The notes below the pieces were generated by a model, which saw nothing but the letters and a program-made list of their open reading frames with translations, had not been told where the DNA came from and searched no databases. The translations under genes and the position numbers were made by a program. From an uncultured Pelagibacteraceae bacterium (lineage in GTDB: Bacteria > Pseudomonadota > Alphaproteobacteria > Pelagibacterales > Pelagibacteraceae), in the NCBI GenBank assembly GCA_902597725.1, contig CACJYQ010000002.1:1-64000 (forward strand): a stretch of DNA of 64,000 nt, given 5' to 3'. Shown in pieces: positions 1 through 8,163 of this stretch; the first letter of the stretch is position 1, and every line of letters starts with the position of its first letter.

Positions 1-1125
1 TTTGCAGAAGTAAAAATGGGAATTATATTAGGATTTACTGGTCCAATTGAATCCCTTACACCAGCAATGGCAGCATCTGCTGAGCTAGCTTTTAAAGAAG
101 CCTCAGATTCTGGGTCATTACTTGGTGGTGAGAAAATTTCAGTTGTAAGAGCAGACTCAACTTGTGTTGACTCAGCGGCAGCTACTGCAGCAGCCGAAGG
201 TGTTATTGCACAAGGTGTTGCAGCAATAATGGGAGCTGACTGTTCAGGTGTAACTGGGGCGATTGCATCTAATGTTGCAGTGCCAAACGGCGTTGTAATG
301 ATTTCACCTTCAGCAACTTCTCCAGGTTTAACAACTCTTGACGATAAAGGATACTTTTTTAGAACAGCTCCTTCAGATGCAAGAGGTGGTCAAATCTTAG
401 CTGATGTTACTAAAGACAGAAAAATTAAAAGTGTAGCAATTACATACACTAATAACGACTATGGAAAAGGTTTAGCAGATGTTTATAAAGCAGCTGTTGA
501 AGCTCATGGTATTAAAGTTACTACTGTAACAGCGCACGAGGATGGTAAAGCAGACTATTCATCTGAAGTAGCAACACTTGCTTCAGCAGGTGGAGATGCG
601 GTAGCAGTAATAGGTTACTTAGACCAAGGTGGTAAAGGTATCATTCAAGCATCTTTAGACTCAGGTGCATTTGATAGATTTATTTTATCAGATGGTATGA
701 TCGGTCAATCTTTAGTCGATGCATTCGGAAAAGATTTGAATAAATCTTTTGGTTCATTACCTGGTTCAACTGGAAAAGGAGCTGGAGTATTTGCTAAAGT
801 AGCAAGTGCTGCTGGTATAGACAGTTCTGGTCCATACACGGGAGAGTCTTATGATGCTGCCGCTTTAATAGTTTTAGCTATGCAAGCAGGTAACTCAGCT
901 GACAGAGCTTCAATTGCAAAAAATGTAATGGATGTTGCTAATGGTCCTGGAACGAAGATCTATCCAGGTCAGCTTAAAAAAGGTTTAGATTTATTAGCTA
1001 AAGGTAAAAAAGTTGACTACGAAGGCGCAACTGGAGTTACTTTTACTAGCGTCGGTGAAGCTGAAGGTTCTTTCTTAGAACAAGAGGTTAAAGGCGGAAA
1101 ATTCAAAACTAAAAAACAAAGATAA
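1..1125 (+). CDS. livJ: Branched-chain amino-acid ABC transporter, periplasmic binding protein (5' end outside window)
   Basis: This is a periplasmic ligand-binding protein of the Peripla_BP_6/LivJ type, which hands branched-chain or related amino acids to a LivHMGF permease. The reading frame is open from base 1, so the signal peptide and true start lie outside the window; the first in-frame ATG at 16 is internal. The visible part begins with the mature-type motif MGIILGFTGPIE. It carries two cysteines (near residues 50 and 76 counted from that ATG) spaced like the family's conserved disulfide, then the usual two-lobed alternation ending in a lysine-rich tail. It converges with the livGFHM operon on the opposite strand, its likely partner. 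Family is clear; the actual substrate cannot be read from sequence. Confidence 0.88.
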   Translation, partial: FAEVKMGIILGFTGPIESLTPAMAASAELAFKEASDSGSLLGGEKISVVRADSTCVDSAAATAAAEGVIAQGVAAIMGADCSGVTGAIASNVAVPNGVVMISPSATSPGLTTLDDKGYFFRTAPSDARGGQILADVTKDRKIKSVAITYTNNDYGKGLADVYKAAVEAHGIKVTTVTAHEDGKADYSSEVATLASAGGDAVAVIGYLDQGGKGIIQASLDSGAFDRFILSDGMIGQSLVDAFGKDLNKSFGSLPGSTGKGAGVFAKVASAAGIDSSGPYTGESYDAAALIVLAMQAGNSADRASIAKNVMDVANGPGTKIYPGQLKKGLDLLAKGKKVDYEGATGVTFTSVGEAEGSFLEQEVKGGKFKTKKQR

Positions 1126-1145
1126 TTTCTTATCTTAAAAAAATT

Positions 1146-1182
1146 AAACCCCTGACATCTTAGATGTTGGGGGTTTTTTTTT
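1146..1182 (+). terminator. Intrinsic terminator after livJ (probably bidirectional)
   Basis: A GC-rich hairpin (AACCCCTGACATC, loop TTA, then GATGTTGGGGGTT) is followed by a run of nine T on the + strand. On the minus side a T-rich stretch follows after a few bases, so it could also stop the converging liv operon. Confidence 0.85.
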
Positions 1183-1252
1183 AAAAAAATAAATATTTAT
1201 CTGCCATATATAAAGCCCAAGCAATAGCAGCACCTGTAATAATATATTTCAT
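1181..1252 (-). CDS. Possible 23-residue membrane micropeptide at the end of the liv operon
   Basis: A short open frame starts with ATG 4 bases after the livM stop codon and runs for 23 codons to TAA at the edge of the terminator. The peptide begins MKYIITGAAIAWALYMADKY and ends with Leu-Phe-Phe. That is one short hydrophobic segment followed by an Ala-Asp-Lys turn, which would fit a single membrane-spanning micropeptide. There is no Shine-Dalgarno sequence, but the neighbouring genes lack one too. It may be translated by coupling to livM, or it may be chance in AT-rich spacer. No family is recognised. Confidence 0.35.
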   Translation of the reverse strand: MKYIITGAAIAWALYMADKYLFF

Positions 1253-1256
1253 AATT

Positions 1257-2627
1257 TTATTTTATTTCTATTTTTTCAGGAAGTATACCCTTTGGTCGAT
1301 ACCTCATAATTAATAATAATCCTACTCCCATCATCAAAAATCTGAAATAAGGAACGCTTTCAATTAAATGAACTTTTAGAAAATGAGTGTCATCTAAACC
1401 TGCTGTTGTAAGATTCACTAAATATAACCCTATTGGTGCAGCCTCAATCCATAAGAACCAAACTACAAAACCTCCAAGAATTGCTCCAAAGTTATTTCCA
1501 CTTCCACCAACAATTACCATTACCCAAATTAAAAAAGTATATCTCAAAGGTCTATAACTTCCTGGTGTAAATAATCCATCTTGAGTTACAAGCATTGCTC
1601 CTGCAATTCCAACTATTGCAGATCCTAAAACAAAAATTAACAAATGCTGTTTGACTACATTTTTACCCATAGCATTAGCTGCCTCTTCATTATCTCTAAT
1701 TGCTCTCATCATTCTTCCCCAAGGAGAGTAAAGAGCTTTTTGAGTTAAGATTAAAAGAATAATCACAACAACTAAAAATAAACCTGAATAACAAAGTTTT
1801 ACAAATACTGATGATCCCTCTATTACAAATTGATTAAGTGCCGCTTGTCTCTCTGTAATATCAGAAATTAAAGCTAATTTTCCTGAGTTAAATTTTTCAA
1901 CTAGATTTATAAACCATTCTGTTTCTTGTAAGTTGACTTCATATGGAGCAGGACGCTTTAATCCAATTACATTTTTAACACCTCTGGTTAGCCAATCTTC
2001 ATGTTTTATAATTGCTATAACTATTTCAGATATTAATAATGTGGCTATCGCTAAATAATCAGCTCTTAATCCTAGGGCTACTTTTCCAATTATAAAAGCT
2101 AATCCCCCTGCAAAGAAAGCACCTACAATCCAAGAAAAAATTATTGGAAGCCCTAGCCCACCTAGAAATCCAGTTCTTGCTGGATTTACCTCCTCAATTG
2201 CCTCAATACCAGGTTCAGAAACAAGTCGTATAATAATTATTCCTGAAATGATAATTGCAGCGATTATATAATTTCTAATTTTAGATTTTTGATATCTTTT
2301 AAGAACAAATCTAATAGCTAAAACAATTCCAATAATAAGAAATAGACTTAATAGAATGTTGGTACCCCCTGCACTCCAGGCCTCTTGAACTGGATTTACA
2401 GAAATTAAGACAGCAGCTAGACCACCTAATGCGGTAAAGCCCATTATTCCAAAGTTAATTAAACCAGCATAACCCCATTGAATATTTGCACCCATCGTCA
2501 TGACAGCTGATATCAAACATAAATTAAAGATAGATAAAGCAATATTCCAAGATTGAAATATACCTACAAGGATAATTAATCCCATCATAATACTATAGGC
2601 TGCAATTACATTTAAATTTTTTCTCAC
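1257..2627 (-). CDS. livM: Branched-chain amino-acid ABC transporter permease LivM
   Basis: Inner-membrane permease subunit of a BPD_transp_2/LivM transporter. The protein (456 aa) is strongly hydrophobic with about ten membrane segments and carries the family motif GYAGLINFG near residue 53, which is characteristic of LivM/LivH permeases. It is longer than many LivM proteins because of a polar stretch around residues 205-265 and an extra hydrophobic hairpin near residues 90-140. Its start overlaps the livH stop by four bases (ATGA), so translation is probably coupled. It pairs with LivH, LivF and LivG encoded immediately upstream on the same strand. Confidence 0.92.
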   Translation of the reverse strand: MRKNLNVIAAYSIMMGLIILVGIFQSWNIALSIFNLCLISAVMTMGANIQWGYAGLINFGIMGFTALGGLAAVLISVNPVQEAWSAGGTNILLSLFLIIGIVLAIRFVLKRYQKSKIRNYIIAAIIISGIIIIRLVSEPGIEAIEEVNPARTGFLGGLGLPIIFSWIVGAFFAGGLAFIIGKVALGLRADYLAIATLLISEIVIAIIKHEDWLTRGVKNVIGLKRPAPYEVNLQETEWFINLVEKFNSGKLALISDITERQAALNQFVIEGSSVFVKLCYSGLFLVVVIILLILTQKALYSPWGRMMRAIRDNEEAANAMGKNVVKQHLLIFVLGSAIVGIAGAMLVTQDGLFTPGSYRPLRYTFLIWVMVIVGGSGNNFGAILGGFVVWFLWIEAAPIGLYLVNLTTAGLDDTHFLKVHLIESVPYFRFLMMGVGLLLIMRYRPKGILPEKIEIK

Positions 2628-3634
2628 AATATCTTTCCCTTAAATATTCCTGATGGACGATAAAGTAATACAATTACCAATATTGAAAAAGATACTGCAA
2701 ATTTATAATCAGTCGAAAGTAACTGAATTAAACCATCAGGTTCCATGCTTTCTGGTAACACATACATAAAGAATTTCTTATACGCGTAAGTCAGAAGTAT
2801 TTCGGAAAAGGCAATTACGTAACCTCCAAGGAAAGCTCCGAAAGGGTTACCAATTCCTCCAACTATAGCAGCAGCAAATATTGGGAGCATATTATTGAAA
2901 TAAGTAAATGGTTTAAAACTTTTATCTAAACCGTACAAAACACCACCTATTGTCGCTAAAATTGCAGCAATCATCCAAGTTATCATAACAATTTTTTTTG
3001 GATCTATTCCAGAAAGTAATGCTAAATCTTCATTGTCAGAGTAAGCTCTCATACTTTTTCCAGTTTTAGTTTTATTTAAAAACCAGAATAAAGTTGAAAC
3101 TAGAATTATTGTAACAACAATTGTAATTACTTGAGTTGACTTAATAGCAAGTCCCTCGTTTAAACCTGTCATTTCCTTAAACTCATTAGCTTTAATCAAA
3201 AATTTCTCACCATCAAAAAATCTTCTGTCCGATGGACCGATTATAATTCTTACTACTGCCTGAGTAACAAACATTACCCCTATACTCACCATTGCTAATT
3301 GAACCGGAGGACTTTTATTTAGTCTGTAGTATTTAAACACAAACTTATCAATAATTAGCATGTATAAACCCATAAATAGAATTGCAAAAGGTATTGCTAA
3401 AAGTGCAGTGGGTAAAAACCCAAGTGTTAAACCCATTGACTGAAAGTACCATGTAAAAAGTATGGCAACCATTGTGCCAAATGACATCATGTCTCCGGTT
3501 GCAAAATTTGCAAATCGCAGTATTCCGTATATTAAAGTTACAAATATAGCGCCAATAGCTAATTGAGATCCATAGGCAAGAGCAGGAACAAAAATATAAT
3601 TTAATAAAAGAATTAATGCGTTTAGAAAATCCAT
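2624..3634 (-). CDS. livH: Branched-chain amino-acid ABC transporter permease LivH
   Basis: Second permease subunit of the liv system (336 aa), predicted to span the inner membrane about eight times. The motif YGILRFANFATGDMM near residue 36 and the glycine-rich AAAIVGGIGNPFGAFLGG near residue 255 are typical of LivH. The start codon directly abuts the livF stop codon with no spacer, and its own end overlaps livM by four bases. It forms the translocation pore as a heterodimer with LivM (established for the family). Confidence 0.93.
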   Translation of the reverse strand: MDFLNALILLLNYIFVPALAYGSQLAIGAIFVTLIYGILRFANFATGDMMSFGTMVAILFTWYFQSMGLTLGFLPTALLAIPFAILFMGLYMLIIDKFVFKYYRLNKSPPVQLAMVSIGVMFVTQAVVRIIIGPSDRRFFDGEKFLIKANEFKEMTGLNEGLAIKSTQVITIVVTIILVSTLFWFLNKTKTGKSMRAYSDNEDLALLSGIDPKKIVMITWMIAAILATIGGVLYGLDKSFKPFTYFNNMLPIFAAAIVGGIGNPFGAFLGGYVIAFSEILLTYAYKKFFMYVLPESMEPDGLIQLLSTDYKFAVSFSILVIVLLYRPSGIFKGKIL

Positions 3635-4342
3635 TTACCCACCTAAAAAAGAGCTTCTTACTCTTGGATCGTTTAATAATTCTTTACCCGTCCCAGAATA
3701 TCGATTTTCACCAGTAACTAATACATATCCTCTATCAGAAATATTAAGAGCTTGTTTAGCATTCTGCTCAACCATCAAGATTGCGACATTTGTTTTTTTT
3801 ACTTTAATAATATGATCAAAAAGTTCATCCATCACTATTGGTGAAACTCCAGCAGTTGGTTCATCTAACATAAGTACAGACGGCTTGATCATAAGAGCCC
3901 TTCCTAACGCAACTTGTTGTCTTTGACCTCCTGACAATTCTCCAACGAATTGTTTTCTTTTTTCAGTCAAAATCGGAAAAAGATTGTAAATTTCATCAAT
4001 TACATTTTTGTAATCTTCATTAACTAAGAAAGCTCCCATCTCTAAATTTTCCTCAACTGTCATTCCTGCAAATACATTTTTTGTTTGAGGGACAAATGAA
4101 ATTCCCTCTTTCACTCTATCTTGTGGAGAAAGTTTTGAGATGTCTTTACCGTCAATAATTACAGAGCCTGATTTTAAATTTAATAAACCTAACATGGCTT
4201 TCATAGCTGTAGATTTTCCAGCACCATTGGGTCCAAGAATGGAAACTATTTCTCCTCTTTCAACATTAACAGTGCATGAATTGATTATATCTGGACCTTT
4301 GCCATATCCACCTGTCATGTTGTTTCCCTCAAAAAATGCCAT
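3635..4342 (-). CDS. livF: Branched-chain amino-acid ABC transporter ATP-binding protein LivF
   Basis: ATPase subunit (235 aa) that energises the LivHM permease from the cytoplasmic face. Walker A is GPNGAGKST (near residues 38-46), the ABC signature is LSGGQRQQ, and Walker B is VLMLDEPTAGVSP. The length and the TAGVSP after Walker B are typical of LivF rather than LivG. The start MAFFEGNNMTGGYG lies two bases after the livG stop codon, so the genes are co-transcribed. Confidence 0.94.
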   Translation of the reverse strand: MAFFEGNNMTGGYGKGPDIINSCTVNVERGEIVSILGPNGAGKSTAMKAMLGLLNLKSGSVIIDGKDISKLSPQDRVKEGISFVPQTKNVFAGMTVEENLEMGAFLVNEDYKNVIDEIYNLFPILTEKRKQFVGELSGGQRQQVALGRALMIKPSVLMLDEPTAGVSPIVMDELFDHIIKVKKTNVAILMVEQNAKQALNISDRGYVLVTGENRYSGTGKELLNDPRVRSSFLGG

Positions 4343-4344
4343 AC

Positions 4345-5130
4345 TTAATTGTCTTTTAATTTTGAGCCTCTGCCTAAGTAGCTTTCAATTACTCTTTCAT
4401 CTTTTTTTGCATCTTCCACTGAACCTTCAAATAAAACAGATCCTTCTGCCATAACAATTACTGGATCACATAATCTTCCTATAAAATCCATGTCATGCTC
4501 AATCATACAAAAAGTATAACCTTTCTCTTTATTTAATTTCTCTATAGCTGTACCTAAATCCTTTAATAAAGTTCGATTAACTCCTGCACCAACCTCATCT
4601 AACAATACTAACTTTGCATCAACCATCATTGTTCGTCCCAATTCTAATAGTTTTTTTTGCCCTCCAGATAAGTTTCCAGCTAATTCATTTTTTAGATGAC
4701 TTAAGTTAAGAAAATCAACTACTTCCATTGCTTTTTCTTTTATTTGACTCTCTTCTTTTGCTACTAATCCAGGCTTAAGCAAAGCATTCATCAACTTTTC
4801 TCCAGATTGATTGCCTGGTACCATCATCAAATTTTCTAATACTGATAAATTTGTAAATTCATGAGCTATTTGGAAAGTTCTTAATAATCCTTTTGAAAAT
4901 AGTTCATAAGATGGAACATCAGTAATATTTTGATTATTAAATAAAACACTGCCACCAGATGATTTTAAATTTCCGGCAATTAGATTAAATAAAGTTGTTT
5001 TTCCAGAACCATTAGGTCCAATTATACCTGTTATAGTCCCCTTTTTTACTTTTAAAGAACAATTAGAAACTGCAGCTAATCCACCAAAATATTTTGATAA
5101 GTTTTTTATCTCTAAAATATTATCTTGCAT
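4345..5130 (-). CDS. livG: Branched-chain amino-acid ABC transporter ATP-binding protein LivG
   Basis: The second ATPase subunit (261 aa) of the liv transporter. Walker A is GPNGSGKTT, the signature is LSGGQKKLLELGRTM and the H-loop is CMIEHDMDF. Walker B reads LVLLDEVGAGVN, so the usual proline after the catalytic Asp-Glu is a valine here; the catalytic Glu itself is retained and activity is expected. The gene starts 12 bases after the P5C-reductase-like gene, so both probably belong to one operon. Confidence 0.93.
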   Translation of the reverse strand: MQDNILEIKNLSKYFGGLAAVSNCSLKVKKGTITGIIGPNGSGKTTLFNLIAGNLKSSGGSVLFNNQNITDVPSYELFSKGLLRTFQIAHEFTNLSVLENLMMVPGNQSGEKLMNALLKPGLVAKEESQIKEKAMEVVDFLNLSHLKNELAGNLSGGQKKLLELGRTMMVDAKLVLLDEVGAGVNRTLLKDLGTAIEKLNKEKGYTFCMIEHDMDFIGRLCDPVIVMAEGSVLFEGSVEDAKKDERVIESYLGRGSKLKDN

Positions 5131-5142
5131 TCTTAAGTAAGA

Positions 5143-5901
5143 TTATAGTCTCTTATAAATTTTCTTAAGTGATTTTTCTAGTAATCTATAATAGCCTAAT
5201 TTTCTTAATTCGTTAACACCTTGCCAATTTAATCCACCTGGTGTTTGTTCATCAACTAAATTTTTTAGTGGTTTTGACGATTTTAAAAGTGCTAGCTCAG
5301 CTAAAGCTGAATACAATAAAGTTACATATTTTTGTGCATCTGTTTCATTTGTTTTTTTTCTAATCAACCATTTTGATAAAACATTTAATAATTCATAAAA
5401 TGAGGCCATAGTCCCTGAAATTGCCCAAAAATTCTTAGATAATTTTTCATTTCTAATTTCTATTGTTGTGCCTATTTTATCAAAAAATTTTTTTACCTTT
5501 TTGTTTGGTGGAAATATTGCAACTGGACCTTTAGCTAATCTAATTGGTGGCATTGGAATAGCTCGTATAATAATAGATTTTGTTTTAATCAATTTTTTTA
5601 ATTTTTGATAATTTGTTGTAGACAAAAAACTTACTATAATTTGGTTATTCTTAAACTGAAGTTTTGGTAATATTGCCTCTCCAACTTTAGGTAATACTCC
5701 TAGAAATACCCAATCTGCTTTATTGATAACGTCTTGATTATCCTTAGCGATGGTAACTTTTTTAAAATATTTTTTTAAGTAAAGTGCTTTTTTTTTATTT
5801 CTTGGTGAAAGAATTATTTTTTTATATTTGATTTTCGATTTACTTATTCCAAATATTACATCTGAAACAATGTTTCCTGTTCCAATAAATCCTAAATTCA
5901 T
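5143..5901 (-). CDS. Pyrroline-5-carboxylate reductase-like NAD(P)-dependent oxidoreductase
   Basis: This resembles ProC-type pyrroline-5-carboxylate reductases, which make the last step of proline synthesis. The N-terminus MNLGFIGTGNIVSDVI is a Rossmann dinucleotide-binding loop. The stretch RAIPMPPIRLAKGPVAIF matches the conserved RxMPN region of the family, with PP replacing the usual Pro-Asn. The C-terminus has the helical dimerisation part ending with DEQTPGGLNW, as in P5C reductases. At 252 aa it is slightly short. It precedes livG by 12 bases. A related imine reductase or another ProC-fold enzyme cannot be excluded, so no gene symbol is given. Confidence 0.7.
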   Translation of the reverse strand: MNLGFIGTGNIVSDVIFGISKSKIKYKKIILSPRNKKKALYLKKYFKKVTIAKDNQDVINKADWVFLGVLPKVGEAILPKLQFKNNQIIVSFLSTTNYQKLKKLIKTKSIIIRAIPMPPIRLAKGPVAIFPPNKKVKKFFDKIGTTIEIRNEKLSKNFWAISGTMASFYELLNVLSKWLIRKKTNETDAQKYVTLLYSALAELALLKSSKPLKNLVDEQTPGGLNWQGVNELRKLGYYRLLEKSLKKIYKRL

Positions 5902-5934
5902 AATTCAAAGTACATTATTGAGCTGTTTATTTGA

Positions 5935-5967
5935 ACAAAAAAAAAGGCTGGGTAAAACCCAGCCTTT
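5935..5967 (-). terminator. Intrinsic terminator of the outer-membrane protein gene
   Basis: The inverted repeat AAAGGCTGGGT / ACCCAGCCTTT (stem about 11 bp, loop of three A) is followed on the minus strand by a run of T (nine A on the + strand). It lies 24 bases beyond the stop codon of the gene ending at 5991. Confidence 0.9.
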
Positions 5968-5990
5968 AAATTTTAAATTTATATTATTAA

Positions 5991-6641
5991 TTAAAATGAT
6001 TTAACTAATGATATTCTTGCAGTGGCACCTTCCATATTCGAAACAGTTATTTCGTTTTTGTCAGTTTGACCGTTGTCTGCTTTTACATCATCAAATGAGT
6101 GGTAAGCTAATTCAGCTCTAACGCCAATTTCACCCAAATCACGCTCATAACCTATTGCAAACTCAAGACCGTCTGTGTCTGTGTCATTATAAGTTCCAGC
6201 ATTTTCTGAAGTTACGTTGATATCCATTTGAGAATAACCAGCTTTTGCAAATACACCGATATCTGATTTTGCTAAAAGATATACTGTAGTTAAATCTTCA
6301 AATTCAGCACTTACTTTAATGTCAGTTTGATTATCTCCACCCTCACCACTGTTTATGTTTTGTGGTGTATCAACTGAGTCTGGAGCATAACTAACACCTA
6401 ATGATACGTTTTCGTTAAGTGCCAACTCAAGAAAGACAGTTGCATATGTGTCTACAAATGCAGCACCATCTTTTTTAGTAGTTGTTTCTAATGTACCAGT
6501 ATGTGTGTAGTTTTCCTCTTTACCATTACCGCCATAAATACCATGATTGATACTTGCACCAACAGAAAGATCGGAAATTGTTACAGCATATGCTGATGTC
6601 GAAAATACTAAAGCTACTATAGTTGCTATAATTTTCTTCAT
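5991..6641 (-). CDS. Outer-membrane beta-barrel protein with signal peptide
   Basis: A small outer-membrane protein (216 aa). Residues 1-19, ending in STSAYA, form a clear Sec signal peptide with an Ala-X-Ala cleavage site. The mature part alternates polar and hydrophobic residues in beta strands, is rich in Gly, Asp, Thr and Asn, and ends in phenylalanine (ARISLVKSF), the usual signal for Bam-dependent insertion. It is probably an eight- to ten-stranded barrel of the OmpA/OmpW-like fold, but no specific family is recognised. The start is supported by AAAGGGA about eight bases upstream, one of the few strong ribosome-binding sites in the window. It is monocistronic, with its own terminator. 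Confidence 0.8.
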   Translation of the reverse strand: MKKIIATIVALVFSTSAYAVTISDLSVGASINHGIYGGNGKEENYTHTGTLETTTKKDGAAFVDTYATVFLELALNENVSLGVSYAPDSVDTPQNINSGEGGDNQTDIKVSAEFEDLTTVYLLAKSDIGVFAKAGYSQMDINVTSENAGTYNDTDTDGLEFAIGYERDLGEIGVRAELAYHSFDDVKADNGQTDKNEITVSNMEGATARISLVKSF

Positions 6642-6667
6642 TACTTGTCCCTTTGTTTAATATTAAA

Positions 6668-6681
6668 CTTATATATATAAG
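6668..6681 (-). promoter_or_regulatory. Palindrome in the promoter region of the outer-membrane protein gene
   Basis: The perfect 14-bp palindrome CTTATATATATAAG lies 27 bases upstream of the start codon, inside the leader or core promoter. It contains TATATA, which could serve as a -10 element. Whether it is an operator or simply an AT-rich promoter core cannot be decided from one sequence. Confidence 0.3.
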
Positions 6682-6768
6682 CAGAACATTTAGCACATTA
6701 GGCTATTATTTAAAAAAATAATTTAAGTAAAATCTGTCTTTTTTAAATTTGTTGCAAAATTATCACTA

Positions 6769-6795
6769 AAAAACCCTTAAAAATTGAGGGTTTTT
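6769..6795 (-). terminator. Intrinsic terminator at the end of the msrB operon
   Basis: The hairpin AAAAACCCT / AGGGTTTTT with a 9-nt loop is followed on the minus strand by a T tract. It sits about 100 bases past the msrB stop. The remaining space 6642-6893 holds this hairpin, the promoter of the outer-membrane gene and nothing else recognisable. Confidence 0.65.
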
Positions 6796-6893
6796 AAAAT
6801 ATTATTGATTGTGTACCATTGGTTGAATAGATGCTTATTAAGATGTTTAAATCTTCATAAAAATTACAAAATTTCATATATTTTAGAGAATCT

Positions 6894-7265
6894 CTAATTT
6901 TTAATCTTAAAAACTAAACAAACACCATTATTACAATACCTTTTACCAGTTGGTTTGGGTCCATCCTCAAAAACATGACCATGATGCGCGTCACAATTTT
7001 TACAATGATACTCTGTGCGGGCATAACCTAGCAAATAATCAGTTTTAGTTTCAAAAACATCGGGTAGTGATTGAAAAAATGATGGCCAGCCAGATCCACT
7101 TTCATATTTGGAATCAGAAGAAAATAACCTTACACCACAATTGGCACAATGATAACTTCCGTCTCGTTTTTCATTATTTAATTCACTTGAGCCCGGTGGT
7201 TCAGTACCATCTTCAAACATAACTAATTTTTGTTCAGCAGTTAAATTTGGATTTTTTTTCTTCAT
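6894..7265 (-). CDS. msrB: Peptide-methionine (R)-S-oxide reductase MsrB
   Basis: Reduces the R epimer of methionine sulfoxide in oxidised proteins. The 123-aa protein is a single SelR domain. Two CxxC pairs (Cys40/43 and Cys88/91) bind the structural zinc, the core has SGSGWPSFF, and the catalytic cysteine is Cys111 in KRYCNNG. A further cysteine at 116 is a possible resolving residue. It is the last gene of a five-gene operon, four bases after the deacetylase gene. Confidence 0.93.
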   Translation of the reverse strand: MKKKNPNLTAEQKLVMFEDGTEPPGSSELNNEKRDGSYHCANCGVRLFSSDSKYESGSGWPSFFQSLPDVFETKTDYLLGYARTEYHCKNCDAHHGHVFEDGPKPTGKRYCNNGVCLVFKIKN

Positions 7266-7269
7266 ACTA

Positions 7270-8163
7270 TCAAATTAATTTAGCACATGATTGATGTAAA
7301 TAAGAATGTAATTCAACAAGTTTTTCAGCGTCTTTATTGTAACCACCACCTAAAACACCACAAAGAGGTATTCCTTTAGAAAAAAAATTTTCTGTTACAA
7401 TTTCATCTCTTTTTTTTACTCCTTCATCAGAAATTTTTAATTTTCCAAGTCTATCGTTAAAATGGATATCAACACCTGCTATATAAAAAACAAAGTCAAA
7501 ATTTTCTTGATTTAATTGATTTAAATAAAATTTAAGTATCTTTAAATATTCTTTATCCTCTAAGTCGTTTTCAAGCTCCACGTCACAGTCACTAATAGAT
7601 TTTTTTGCGGGGTAATTAGATTTGGAATGCATACTAAAAGTAAAAACATTTCTATTATCTTTAAATATATCAGAATTACCATTTCCTTGATGAACATCTA
7701 AATCTACAATTAAGATTTTTCCAGCTAACCCTCTATCTAGTAAATATTGTGATGCCACTGCTACATCGTTAAAAACACAGTATCCAGCTCCACCTTGATA
7801 ATTTGCGTGATGACTGCCACCTGCAGTGTTACAAGCTACACCATAATTTATTGCTAACTTAGAAGCTAATACTGTGCCACCAGTCGCTATAAAAGATCTT
7901 TGAACTACACTATCAACTAATGGAAATCCTATTTTTTTTACACCAATTTCATCCAAAGTTTTATTTTTAATATGATTTATATATTCCTCTGAGTGAGCTC
8001 TATTTAAGGTTTCTATTGAACAGGGATATGGTTTGTGAAAATTTTTTACTATTTTTTTTTTGATTAAATAATCTGCAAGGTCACCAAATTTATTTATTGG
8101 AAATTTGTGATCATCACCAATTTTTGCGAAATAATCTTTATGATTAACGACTGGCAATTCCAT
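7270..8163 (-). CDS. HDAC-superfamily deacetylase (acetoin utilisation/acetylpolyamine amidohydrolase-like)
   Basis: A zinc-dependent deacetylase of the histone deacetylase superfamily (297 aa, one domain). Visible active-site elements are the His-His pair in GGSHHA (118-119), the zinc ligands Asp156 and His158 in DLDVHQGNG, a third ligand Asp232 in AGVDIHFND, and the GGGY tyrosine loop near the C-terminus. Bacterial members deacetylate small molecules such as acetylpolyamines, or proteins; the substrate cannot be told here. The start overlaps the preceding stop as TAATG. Its neighbours (dehydrogenase, exporter, amino-acid oxidase) point to small-molecule metabolism rather than protein deacetylation. 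Confidence 0.85.
   Translation of the reverse strand: MELPVVNHKDYFAKIGDDHKFPINKFGDLADYLIKKKIVKNFHKPYPCSIETLNRAHSEEYINHIKNKTLDEIGVKKIGFPLVDSVVQRSFIATGGTVLASKLAINYGVACNTAGGSHHANYQGGAGYCVFNDVAVASQYLLDRGLAGKILIVDLDVHQGNGNSDIFKDNRNVFTFSMHSKSNYPAKKSISDCDVELENDLEDKEYLKILKFYLNQLNQENFDFVFYIAGVDIHFNDRLGKLKISDEGVKKRDEIVTENFFSKGIPLCGVLGGGYNKDAEKLVELHSYLHQSCAKLI

Noticed and set aside
4345..5130. LivG as an inactive ATPase because Walker B reads DEV instead of DEP
   Set aside because: The catalytic glutamate, Walker A, signature and H-loop are all present; the proline is not catalytic.
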